The notes beneath the pieces were generated by a model. The model had not been told where the DNA came from and searched no databases. It worked only from the letters and a program-made list of their open reading frames with translations. Of a stretch of DNA of 64,000 nucleotides, positions 12,756 through 31,639 are shown piece by piece (the first letter of the stretch is position 1; each line of letters starts with the position of its first letter). The translations under genes and the position numbers were made by a program. The stretch comes from Anaeromyces robustus (Eukaryota > Neocallimastigomycota > Neocallimastigomycetes > Neocallimastigales > Neocallimastigaceae), in the NCBI GenBank assembly GCA_002104895.1, contig MCFG01000116.1, positions 26,001 to 90,000 of the forward strand, given 5' to 3'.

Positions 12756-14292
12756 TTTCTCTTTATATAATATAAAAAAGCAAAAAAAATACTGAAATAA
12801 AAAAAAAATTAATTTAAATAAATTAAAAGATTTCTATATTTAATGATAAAAAAATAAGCAAAAATAAATGCTCCTTTTCTATTGTAATAACAATTATTAA
12901 ATATTAATTTTAAAGTTTAAAAAAAAAAAAAAAATTGTTTAAATATTTTTTAAAATAAAAAAATTTTTAACCAATCAAATGGAATTTTAAATTTAAATCT
13001 CTATATTTTTTTTTTAATTTTTTATATTAAATTTTTTTCATATAATTCTTTTTTAAATATTAAAAATAATTTAATTAGTTAAAAAAAAATGTTTAATAAT
13101 CAATAATATAGTTAATAGATTAATTGTTTAATAGTTTAATATTTAATCATTAATTATTTAAATTTTTATCATATATCATATATATATTTGTAAATAAAAT
13201 GTAAAAAAATTATTAAATTCTTATTATTTAAATAACCATCGAAATTTTATCAGTTGGAACAATGAGATTAAAAATAACAGAAAAACTGATTTTTATAAAA
13301 AAATAATTAATTATTATTATTAATTATTACTACTAAAAAAAAAAAGATAATGAATAATGAACAAATAATTCAAAAAAGAAAAGAAAAGGAAAAATTCAGA
13401 ATGTTTTTTTTTTTTTTTTTTATTTTTTTATTAAACTTCAGTTTTTATACTTTTTTGTACTTGTGTAACAATTACCATTAATTATTTAATTATTTATTTA
13501 ATTATAAATAAGAATAATATTTTAATTATTTATTTAATTATAAAGAATAATATTTTATATTATTCTTTATAAATAAATACAATAAATATAAAGCATTTTT
13601 CATTTTTATATATATTTTTTTATTTTATATAATTTTTCTATTTTAAAAATAACCGTCTTTTTTTTTTCATTTCTGTTTCTGTACATTATAATATATATTT
13701 AAAATATATATATTTATTAATCAGTATATATCATTGACAGTTTATTTAATAATTAAATAGTAATTTTAAATATTATATCTTGTTTTTACATTTTTATTTA
13801 TTTATATATTTATATTTATATATTTATATTTATGTATTTATGTATTAATTATATTATTCTAAAGATATTTTAGAGTATAAGGTATGAATTACTTAAGTTA
13901 ATTAGTAAACATTAATAAATTGTAATATTAATAATACAATTATATTATTTCTTCTATACTATATTTTCTAATAATAATAAATAAATAAAAGCAAAAAGCA
14001 TTATCATTAATAAAATTATTTAAAATAGGGAAGATTATTACATTTTTTCTATACTAAAGGATACAATTTTGTATTTGGGTTATATAAAAAAGTAAATTTG
14101 GATATTTCTATATAAATTGATAAAATAAAAAAATATAATAAAATAAATGAATAAATATGAAAAATTAATATATAATCAATATATATAAAAATGAAATAAT
14201 ATAAATATTAATGATTAATAATAAATACATCCAATAATATTAAAAATGTATGGTAAACTTATATAATAAATATATTTATAATATATATTATT

Positions 14293-14348
<56 letters not shown>

Positions 14349-14634
14349 AAAAAGTACATATTTTTATTATATAAAGATTTTAGTTATATAATAATTTGAA
14401 GATCTTATAATAAGTATGTCCATTTAATAAATACATATATTCAATTTTTTAAAAATAATATTTTATTATTTATATATAAATATAATTTTCATTTTAAAAT
14501 TTGTAGTTTATTAAAAGAAATAAATAATAAAATATAATTTATCTAATTTTTTTTAAATAAATTAATAAAATATAATTTCTGTTTTTTATTATTATTATTA
14601 TTTTTATTTAATTTTAATTATAATATAGTCGAAG
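12756..14634. other. Divergent promoter region PXR1 / eIF2A
   Basis: Almost pure A+T with homopolymer tracts, including about 44 T at 14300-14343. A partly repeated ATTTAATTATAAA(TA)AGAATAATATTTT block occurs at about 13495-13560. I see no gene or RNA in it. Confidence 0.6.
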
Positions 14635-19245
<4,611 letters not shown>

Positions 19246-20210
19246 ATTGGATAATTAATTATTTTGTCATTTAGTCATAAAATTTTTTTTATTTTTATTA
19301 ATAATAATAAGATTAGAAGTTTTTAAAATAATTTAAAGATAATTGCAAATATATAATAAATTATACAAAAAAAAATTATTTATAAAAAATTATTAAAAAA
19401 AAAAAAAAAGCAAAAAAAAAAAAAAAAAAAAAAAAAAATAGTAAAAACGAAACAAACAAACAAAAAAAAATAACAAAATAACAATGCTCATTAAAAAAAA
19501 TCATAAACTTTTTAAATAAAAAGAATCTTTAATATATTTAAAATTTTAATTTTTATACGTTTAAATTCATTAATCAAAATAATTTTTATAAATAAAAAAA
19601 ATAATATAAAATAAAGTAAAAAATATAAAATAAATATACTTTTTGTTCGTTTTTAATTACTATTATTCTTGTAATTATTATTTTGGTAATTTTTATAATT
19701 AAAAATATATAATAGAAAGGGAAAGAATATTAAAATTTTAATTATTTTGTTTTTTAATTTAATTTACGATAAAAGAAAAAGTTTTTTTTTTTTTTTTTTT
19801 GATTAAATTAGAATAATTAAAGATTTTTAATTATTGTAGCCAATAATATAAAATTTTTTTATCTTTTTAAATTTTTTGATACGAAAAAAAAAAAAAAAGA
19901 AATAATAAAAAATATCATTTGAATATTAAAATTTATTGATAAAATTTATTTACTTATTATTTATTCATTTATTTATATTTATTTATTTATATAATCATTT
20001 ATATATTAATTATAATTATATTAATTAGATTAGTGTAACATCACATTATATATATATATAATGATTTTTTTCTGTTATATATATTTTTTTATTTTTATAA
20101 ATTTAATTAAGAAAATTCAACATTTGAAATTTCTTTTATAAAACAAATTTATTATTTTTTTTTTAATTCAAAGTTTCAAAAGGATTATAAAAATATTTAA
20201 TAATATAAAA
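19246..20210. other. Intergenic, eIF2A to cyclophilin-40
   Basis: Holds the eIF2A 3' region, with A tracts at 19384-19438 broken by GC, and the promoter of the next gene. Nothing else is recognisable. Confidence 0.6.
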
Positions 20211-20935
20211 ATGGTTTCACAACCAGAAAGTACCGAAAAAAAGAATAGTTTTGTATATTTGGATATTGACATTGGAGGAGAATATGGTAAGAAATCTTAA
20301 TATATAGATTTTTATATACATTTTTTTTTATTTTATATATATAACTAAAATATTATTTTATTTACATTATATAATATTTTAAAAATTATATATTATAATT
20401 GTTACTACAATTGTATTATTGTTGTTATATATTACAAATATATATATATATTCAAATTACTTTGAAATTGTATAAATCAATTTAATTATTTGATTTAGAG
20501 GGAAGAATTATTATTGAATTATTTGAAAATGTAGCACCAAAAACTTGTAAGAATTTTAAAGCTTTATGTACTGGTAAATATTATATGGAATGGTTAATAA
20601 ATAATAAATATATGAAAATAATATATATGTAAAAAGCTTTTATATAATTAATAATAAATTTCTAATATGTATTCTTTTTTATTATATATATTAATTTAAA
20701 TTTAAAATAAACATTTTAAAAAGGTGAATGTGAAAAAGACGGAAAAAAATTATCTTATAAAGGTTCAATTTTCTATAGAGTTATGAGAGGTTTTATTATT
20801 CAAGGTGGTGATATAGAAAACAATGACGGTACTGGTGGTGAATCAATCTATGGAAAATTTTTTGATGGTAAATTTTTTTTAATTTATTAATATAAATTCC
20901 AATAGCTACAATAAATCCTAATTATCTATTATTTA

Positions 20936-20966
<31 letters not shown>

Positions 20967-22494
20967 TTTATTTTTATAATCATTATTATAATTATTATAT
21001 ATTAAATAAAATATTTTTCACTAACCTATTATTTTTAAAAAATTATAATTGTAAATCATTGTATATATATATATATATATATATTAAAATATTATATATG
21101 TAGATGAAACTTTTGAAATTAAACATGAAGAAGGTATTGTTTCTATGGCTAATAATGGTAAAAACACAAATGGTTCACAATTTTTTATTGTTACTGATGT
21201 AGATATTGAAGAACTTGATGGTCAAAATGTTGCCTTCGGTAAAGTTTATTCTGGTATGGATATCGTAAAGTCTATTGAATCCCAAAAAACTGTTAGTGTT
21301 TTAGATCATGGTGATAAACCTGTTTATGATTGTGTTATTTCTGATTGTGGTGTTTGGGAAGAAGGAATGAAAAAAATAGGTCCAGAAGATGGTTATCCAC
21401 TTTATCCAAGTAAGTTATAATAATTATACATAAAAAAAAAATTTTTATAATATAATTAATATAATGTATATATATAATATAATTAATATTATTATTATCA
21501 TCATTATTATTATTACTATATTAATTTATATGTATGTTTTTCTTGGCTTTTCTTTTTCTTTTTCTTTTTTTTTTTATTTAAATTTAATATATTTATTAAG
21601 GATATTACGAAGCAGAAAATCCAGATTATCTTGAAATTGCCCAAAAAATTAAGAAAGATGGTAATGACAAGTTCTGTACTGGTAATTATAAAACTGCTAT
21701 TAAATTATATAAAAAGGTATTTTTTTTTTTTTGTATATATAAAGCTTTTCTTTTCTTTTTCATTACATTCTTCAATTTATTAAAAATATGTATATGTTTT
21801 ATATTATATATTGTAATTAATTATTAACAAACTTTTTTTTATTAATTTTATAAATAATCAAATTAAAATTTTATATATTATATATATATAATAATAATAT
21901 AATAATTATAATAATTTATAAAAGGCACTTCGTTATTTAATGTATTTTCAATATCCAAGTTCTGAAGAAGGTGCAGAAATTGCAAAAACATTCCACAAAC
22001 TTTCAATTTCATTACATTTAAATCAAGCTGCTAGTTATATTAAAATGAAAGATTATGATTCTGCTATCACAGAATGTATTATTGTTCTTGATCATCCAAA
22101 TTCATTAAAAGCTGATAAAATAAAAGCAAGTTATAGAAAAGGTGTATGCTTTTTCGAAAAGCAAAAATATCAAGATGCATTTGATAGTTTTAAAAAGGCT
22201 TCAGCATTAGATGGAGGTAAAGATCCAGCAATTAAAAAGTATCTTTATGATTCTGGTGCTAAAGTACGAGAAGAAAAAGAATTATTAAAGAATATGAGTA
22301 AAGGTATAAGTGAAGATTCTTCAAAAGAAGAGAATAAAAACCCAATACTTAATTTCTCATTAGTTAGTGAAGATTCTGAAGCTCATAAAAAAGAAGAAGT
22401 TAAAGAAAATACTTCTAATACTAATGATGAATTAGAATCAAATAAAAAAAATGTTGAAGAACATTCAAGTGAAATTGAAGCTAAAGAAGCTTAA
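20211..22494 (+). CDS. Cyclophilin-40 type peptidyl-prolyl isomerase (CPR6/PPID)
   Basis: Hsp90 co-chaperone with a prolyl isomerase domain and TPRs. Exons are 20211-20286, 20499-20573, 20724-20867, 21104-21409, 21601-21716 and 21925-22494, giving 428 residues. The cyclophilin domain (about 14-170) shows [30 protein letters not shown] with the catalytic Arg, [15 protein letters not shown] and [11 protein letters not shown]. The residue before LDG is Glu where cyclophilin A has the cyclosporin-contacting Trp; cyclophilin-40s also lack that Trp. The part from about 207 to 345 forms three TPRs ([56 protein letters not shown]) that would bind the Hsp90 MEEVD tail. A Glu/Lys/Ser-rich tail of about 70 residues follows, longer than in yeast CPR6. 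Confidence 0.95.
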
Positions 22495-23152
22495 AATTAA
22501 AAAAAAAAAAAAAAAAAAAAATCATTAGAATTTTATTTAAAAATTTTAATATTTAATATTTTAAAAAAAAAAATAATTATGTATTAATTTATCCTAATTA
22601 AAAGTTAAAAAAAAAAAAAAAAAAAAATGTTAATATTATTATTAATAATAATATATATAAGTTATAAATAATTATAATTTATTTTAGTAGTATTTTTTGA
22701 ATTAATACTAAAAATCGTTTTTATATAAAGATGTTTTTGAATATGTAAATAAATAAATAATGAATAAAATAAAATAAAATAAAATAAAAAATAAAAAATA
22801 ATAAAATAATATATTATAATATAATATAAAAATAAAGATAATAATAATAATAAATTAATATAATAATAAATAAATCTTAATTAAAAAAGAATTATTTAAA
22901 AAATTAAAAGTAAATTTTTACTAAAATTTGAATAACATAATAGAAGAAGAAAAAAAAAAAAAAAAAAAAAAAGAGGTTTAAAATAAATAAATTGTTTTAA
23001 TCATATAAAAAATATCATCAATGAAATTTTTATTTATAATATTTTATTTAATAATGAATTTTTTATTTTAATTATTATTTTATATTTACACAAATAACAC
23101 AAAGAAGTGTTTAAATTCAGTGCTTTATTTAAAGTTGATATGTGTTAATGTT
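22495..23152. other. Convergent intergenic, cyclophilin-40 / STN1
   Basis: Poly-A tracts and AT-rich DNA with both 3' untranslated regions. The part at about 23090-23152 is the STN1 3' side, and a related copy of it is seen at 45250-45300. Confidence 0.6.
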
Positions 23153-25172
<2,020 letters not shown>

Positions 25173-25303
25173 TTAAATCATTTTTTTATTAAAAAAAAAA
25201 AAAGTGCTTAGCATAAAAAAAAACTTTTTTTTTTACTTACATTAAAACTGTTTTATTTTTTTTTTTTTTCTATATATAATAAATGAATAAATGAATAAAT
25301 GAA

Positions 25304-25339
<36 letters not shown>

Positions 25340-25690
25340 AAATAAGATTATTAATAAAATTAATGTTACACGTTACACATAATTTATAAATGGATATATA
25401 TATTTATTCATAAAAAAGAACTTATTGTTATAATGAAATTTTGTAGCAGTAACTAATCCTTTTATACAAAAATCTACAATTATACCTTGAAGTATTAAGG
25501 CAGATTTTTTTTCCTAAATATTTTAAATAGAAATATATATAAAATTATAAAAAAAAATGTATATATCAATGATATTAATACTTTTCTAATAAAAAAACTA
25601 ATATCAAAATTTTAGTTTTTAAATAATTAACTATTTTATATATTTGTAAATATGTATTCTCTCATAATATCATGGAACAACAAATAATTC

Positions 25691-25733
<43 letters not shown>

Positions 25734-26552
25734 AATTATAATAATGATTAAATTATTAAAAATAATAAGTGGTAAATAATAAAAAGCAAACAATAATTAC
25801 AAGATTAAGTATTACTTATTTTAAAAGTATAAATAATTAATATTAATAAAATAATTACTATAAAAATAAAATAATTACTATAAAAATAAAATAATTAAAA
25901 TTAAATATTAAATATATAAAATATCAAATTAATATCAAATCAATATGTATAACAAATGTTTATAAACTTATTAATAATTATAAAATCATATATAATTTAA
26001 AATATCCATTATGCTTCTAATACAATTCTATTTAATTTTTTTTCTAAAACCTAACAATTCTATTTAATTTTTTTTTCTAAAACCTAACAATTCTATTTAA
26101 TTTTTTTTTCTAAAACCTAACAATTCTATTTAATTTTTTTTTCTAAAACCTAACAATTCTATTTAATTTTTTTTTCTAAAACCTAACAATTCTATTTAAT
26201 TTTTTTTTCTAAAACCTAACAATTCTATTTAATTTTTTTTAATAAAACTTAATTTTCATAGTTTCATTTTATTTGTTTTTCGAAAATTTCAGCATCTTTA
26301 TAATATTTTTTACTTTATTCATTTTTCGCTTTAATTTGTCTGAAATTTTCTTCAATTTTTCATTATCTTTTTTTTTTTCTCTATAATGTTTAAAAAAATT
26401 TATATATGAAATACTAAAAAAAAAAAAAGATAAAAAAATGCTTAGCAAAAAAAAAAAAATTTTTTTATGTATATATATACTATATTTTAAATTATTAAAA
26501 TTTTTAGTTTTATTATTATCTTTTTACTTATTATTAATGAAATATAAATATA
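25173..26552. other. Divergent promoter region STN1 / TPR protein
   Basis: Contains an ATTT/AAAT-type run at 25280-25340, an (AT)n run at 25698-25731, a short direct repeat (ATAATTACTATAAAAATAAA, 25850-25896) and the 33-bp minisatellite listed next. No gene is seen. Confidence 0.6.
26022..26250. repeat. 33-bp minisatellite, about 7 copies
   Basis: Each unit contains CAATTCTATTTAATT, a T tract of 8-9 and CTAAAACCTAA. Copies are nearly identical except for T-tract length; the last one is degenerate. It ends about 300 bases before the start codon of the TPR gene. Confidence 0.95.
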
Positions 26553-29500
26553 ATGGAACAATTTGATAAAAGATGTAGTCAGTGTGATTTTTATAGATGT
26601 AACATACATTCATTACCAATTAATGAAATTAGTCAAGAGTTTTTGAAATGTTTTTGTTCTTTTATGGATTATATATGGAAAATTAAAAATAAAACTGTAT
26701 TTAAAATATTTGTTGAATTGATATTACAATATATTGATAATGAAAAAATTAATAATTATAAAGTAGACCAGATTATTGATAAACTTATTATTAACGTGTT
26801 TAAAAATGATGTAATTTTAATAAATGATGAAATAACTCCAGATATTTCAGAGATACCCAATACTGTTTCTACTAATAATAAAAGGAATAGTAATATCATC
26901 AATAATAGAAAGTTTTTAAGTTTACAAGAAAAGAAGGATAACAAGGAACATATGACTGAAAATTATTTTACATTTAAAATATTTAGATTATGGTTGAAAG
27001 AGAATTTAAATAGAATTTCAATAAAAAAGTTAAATTATATTTTGAATAAAATAAATTGGTATTTAGATTGTTTTATCTTTAATTCTAATGAAGAATTATT
27101 GAATGAATTAAATGGTATTAAATAATAAATAATATTTAATTTTTTAAACCAATGAATTCATTGGAATAGAATATAATTAAATTTAAATAATAATGTATAA
27201 TGTAATAATGTTTTTTAATTTATATATATATGCTATCATATCTCATTAATAAGAGTTGAATCCTTTATCTTATGAAACTTTATATTTAAAAATTAATAAT
27301 TTATTTATAAAATTTAAGGTAATATTTTGATATATATATATTTTAATTGATTTAATAAAAAAATATATATTCTTTTTGCTTATAATATTTTAATTTGTAT
27401 ATTATATATATAAATATATATTTATACTAACAAATTTGAAAAGCATGAACAAATAAAATTGAAGAAAATATTAAATGAAATTGAAATGAATTTAAATTTG
27501 ATAAAATGTAACCATATTTCAATAAATAAAGTATTTAAATATATTATTAAATATCTATACCATATATTAATATACATATATATATATTTTTATAAATTAT
27601 TACTTATATATATATTAGTTTCTACAGAAACTTATTCAAAAGTTGTCTATACATTAGGAGCCTATTATATGCATATATTTTTTCAATGGAATAATAAACC
27701 ATCCAATAAATTGATAAAATTTCTAAATATATTTGATTTTTTTACTCTAGATTTTCTTAGTAAATTAAAACTTTATAATAAAAAGTGGATAGAATCTAAG
27801 CTTGTTTCTGAAAATAATTCATCATATACCCATAACTCTAATTCAAAAAGATTGAAATTTAAGAATGAAAATAACAATGATTATTTAATACATTTAAAGG
27901 ATATATTATTCGATGAAAATATTGAAAGTATTTTAAATCTTACAACAGCTAAAAAATTATTATTATTATATAATTATTTATTATACCTTTTTGAACATAA
28001 GAATCCAGATATAAATGATATTAATGATAGATATTTAATTCAGTATATTTTATTTATATATATTAAAATTATATGTTTTATGCTAGATAAAGAAAATCAA
28101 AAAGATTCTTTAATAATTTATCAAAAACTTTTACAAGATATCTCAAATAATATTTTCTTTTCATCAAAAGTTATTATTAATAATTATAATCATAACAATA
28201 AAAATAAGTTATTAATTAATCAAAAACAAATTTTAAATGATAATGCTAAAATAATTTCTACTTCATTAAGACTTTTTCCATATAAAAATATTATAATTAT
28301 ACCCACCATTTCTAATTATTATAACATTTATATTCTTCTTTTTAAAAAAATTTGCAATATATCATTTGATCAATTAGAAAATTTTGAAAAACAATTAATA
28401 ACATTAAAAGATATTGGAATTATTTTTTATGACGGATGGCTTTTATTATCTTATGCTTATTATAAACTGTTTTCATTTAAAAAATCAAAAAAAATTTTAA
28501 AATATTGTCAGAAAGTATTACATTATCAAAAACAACAAAGTTTAGAAAATAATGATATTAATAATTATGAAATAAATTATTTTGATTCATTTATATTTAT
28601 GTTACAAGGATGTTGTTATTATAATATGGTAAATAAGTTTTTCTTTTTTTCTTTTTTTTTTTTTTTTTATTTATTTCATTATTATAGTATTAAATATAAA
28701 TATATATATATTTATTAAATTTATTAATTACTCATTTTTTTTAATATATTTATATATAATTATGTATTAAAAATAATAAAGAAAAAATATGATAATTCTA
28801 TTATAAAATTTAAAATTTGCATAGAAAATAACAATTTTTATGAACAATCATTATGGAATTTATATTTAATATATAAACAGCAAAATAATATTGATACTCA
28901 AATGGAAATATTATTTATTCTAATACAGGTATATGATAAATACATAATATAAATATATTTATATAACATTTAATTATTTTTTATTTTATTAATATATATA
29001 TTAATTATTAATATTAATATTAATATTATTATTATTAAAGCTTATATACCAAAAAGACAATTTATCATCAGATATACCAATAAATTTAATATTTTTAAGG
29101 ATGTTTCAGTTATTATGTGAAAATCAATCAGAAGAAGAGATATTAGATTTTATTAATAATTTATGTATAAAAAAAGACATATTATTTAAATTTGAAAGTG
29201 AAAAAAAAAATAAAAACAAAAATAACAATGAAAATGATATTTGCATTCTTTCTCTTTTTAGAATTATTCTTCGTTATTTAATTGATCATAAAAATATAGA
29301 TAAAGCATTAGAAGTTTTTTTGATTATAAAAAATAAAGAACCATTGGATATTGTTGGAATAATTTATTATTCAGAAATATTAATTTATCATCAAAATAAT
29401 TTTAAAATATTATTAAAAGGCATAAATATTTTAGAAAATATTAAAGATTATATAAGTTTTATTAATATTTTCAGTAATCATTATAGTAATAGTAATGATA

Positions 29501-30050
29501 ATAATAATATTTCTTTGGAAGAAGAAAATAAAACAATATTTTCTAATGAATTAATGAAGTTATTATCAGATCAAAATGAAGATAATAAAAGAAAAAAGGG
29601 GAAAAATAGAATAGAAATAAAAGATGAAGATGAAAATAATAAATTTAATATTCCTGTTGGATTTGAACAAAAAAATATTCAAAATCATTTTAAATTTATT
29701 TATCAGTATATGAAAAGTAATCAAACGACCTTTGATAATTTTTGTAACAATACCTCAAATCAAAATCATATCTTAGTAAATATTCACAAGCAATTTTAAA
29801 AATTAAAAAACTATTATAAAATTAATTATATAAAAACTAATATATTAATTTAACTATTAATTTTATATTATTAAATAATAACCATTTTAGTCAATTATTC
29901 ATTGGAATTTATCTTATGGATATTATTTAACTGGAAATTTAAATTTAGCTTATAGTTCATCGAAAAATGCATATATATTAGAGCCAAGTATGTATTTCAT
30001 TAATAATAATATAATAATATAAAAATAAATATTTTCATATATATTAATAT

Positions 30051-30103
<53 letters not shown>

Positions 30104-30317
30104 TGAAACTGTAGATAATATCAATATTACCTATAATTATTGTATTTTATCTTTAAAATTATATGGATTTAATGTTCATGATAAAATAGCTTATGAATGG
30201 AAAGAATGTAGACGTAATAATTATAATAATAAAGATATTAAAACATCAAATGAAATAAAGTATAAAAAATTGGACCAATGGATAGAAGAAATAATAAAAT
30301 ACAATAACCATGTATAA
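26553..30317 (+). CDS. Large TPR protein, possible FANCG homologue
   Basis: Exons 26553-27114, 27254-27318, 27444-28628, 28782-28928, 29041-29775, 29891-29987 and 30115-30317 close in phase and give 997 residues. A further intron at 27508-27618 (GTAACC...TTAG, 111 nt, in frame) is likely, because that piece is a run of Ile/Tyr/Leu; removing it gives 960. Helical repeats fill the protein. Near 28.8 kb a repeat reads SLWNLYLIYKQQNNIDTQME, which resembles the FANCG segment around its LYQQLGDTTAELESLELL. The C-terminal repeat HWNLSYGYYLTGNLNLAYSS ends in IAYEWKECR, like RDEATALWWR in FANCG. FANCG is a TPR scaffold of the Fanconi core complex. This match is by eye and weak, and an unrelated TPR protein is possible. 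The gene is very AT-rich with Asn/Lys-rich inserts. Its head faces STN1. Confidence 0.75.
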
Positions 30318-30568
30318 TTTTTTTTTTTTTTTTCTTTTTGAAATTCAGCGAACAAAATTAATAAAAATAATTAAAAAAATTAAACATTTATAAAAACAAA
30401 TATTAACAATATGATATTCATAATAAAAAACTTTTTTGATTTAATTTATTATTATTATTATTATTTTTTTTATATTAAATTGATACAAATATTTATAATA
30501 GAACTGTTTGAAAAAATAAAATGAATTTTTTTTATTTTTATTTTATTTTATTTTTATTTTTATTTTTA

Positions 30569-30600
<32 letters not shown>

Positions 30601-30970
30601 TTTTTTTTTTATTTTTTAAGCTTTTTATTATAGTTATTATTATTATTATAATTATTATTATGATATGCTTTTTGTTGAAATTTTTTTTTTTATTAAATTG
30701 ATATAAATATTTATAATAGAACTGTTTGATGAATAAATGATTTTTATTTTATTTTATTTTATTTTATTTTAATATTATTGTTTATGTATGACTAGTATTA
30801 ATATTATTATTTATTATTATTGTTATTGTTATAATTGTGTTATGATATTTATAAATATACATAATAATAAAATAATAATAATGAGATTTTTTATTATTAT
30901 TATTTTATATAATAACTAATAAAAATACATAATATATAATATATAATATATTTTAAATTTTTTTTAATTC
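30318..30970. other. Convergent intergenic, TPR protein / Lon
   Basis: Two diverged copies of a block containing TTGATA(C/T)AAATATTTATAATAG and GAACTGTTTGA lie at about 30479-30510 and 30697-30730, with TTTTA tracts after each. No gene is seen. Confidence 0.6.
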
Positions 30971-31608
30971 TTATATATCTTTTACTTTATTATCTCCTTT
31001 TTCAAAAACAAAATTGAATATTTCATCATACCATCCAACTGGTATACCAGTTATACCTTCCTTAATATACTCTGGAAGTTTATTCCAATCATTTTTATTA
31101 TCTTCTGGGAATAAAATATATTTTACCCCTGATCTTTTAGCAGCAATAGTTTTTTCTATTTTAAAAAATATATACATATATATAATGTAATATTAATAAA
31201 TTAATAATTATATTTATAAAATAATATATATATATAATATATATTATTAAAATAAATGATATTTACCTCTTAAACCACCAATCTTTAAAATTTTACCAGT
31301 TAAAGTAATTTCACCAGTCATAGCAACATTATCTTTTACGGGTTGATTCATAGCTAAAGATAGTAAGGCAGTAGTGATAGTACAACCGGCCGATGGACCT
31401 TTAACAATTTTATTTTTTATCATTATAATATTATATAAAAAAAAAAAGAAAAAGTATAAATTAATATAATATTTTTGATTTTATAAATATATATATTATT
31501 ATTAAAAATTAATATCAATATTTTTTAATTATATATTTTTTTTTTTTTCTTATTAAAATTAATTTAATATTTTTAACTTTATATACATATCTCATTATTA
31601 ATTTATTA

Positions 31609-31639
<31 letters not shown>

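Noticed and set aside
26022-26250. CRISPR array
   Set aside because: The repeats are head-to-tail without unique spacers in eukaryotic DNA; it is a minisatellite.
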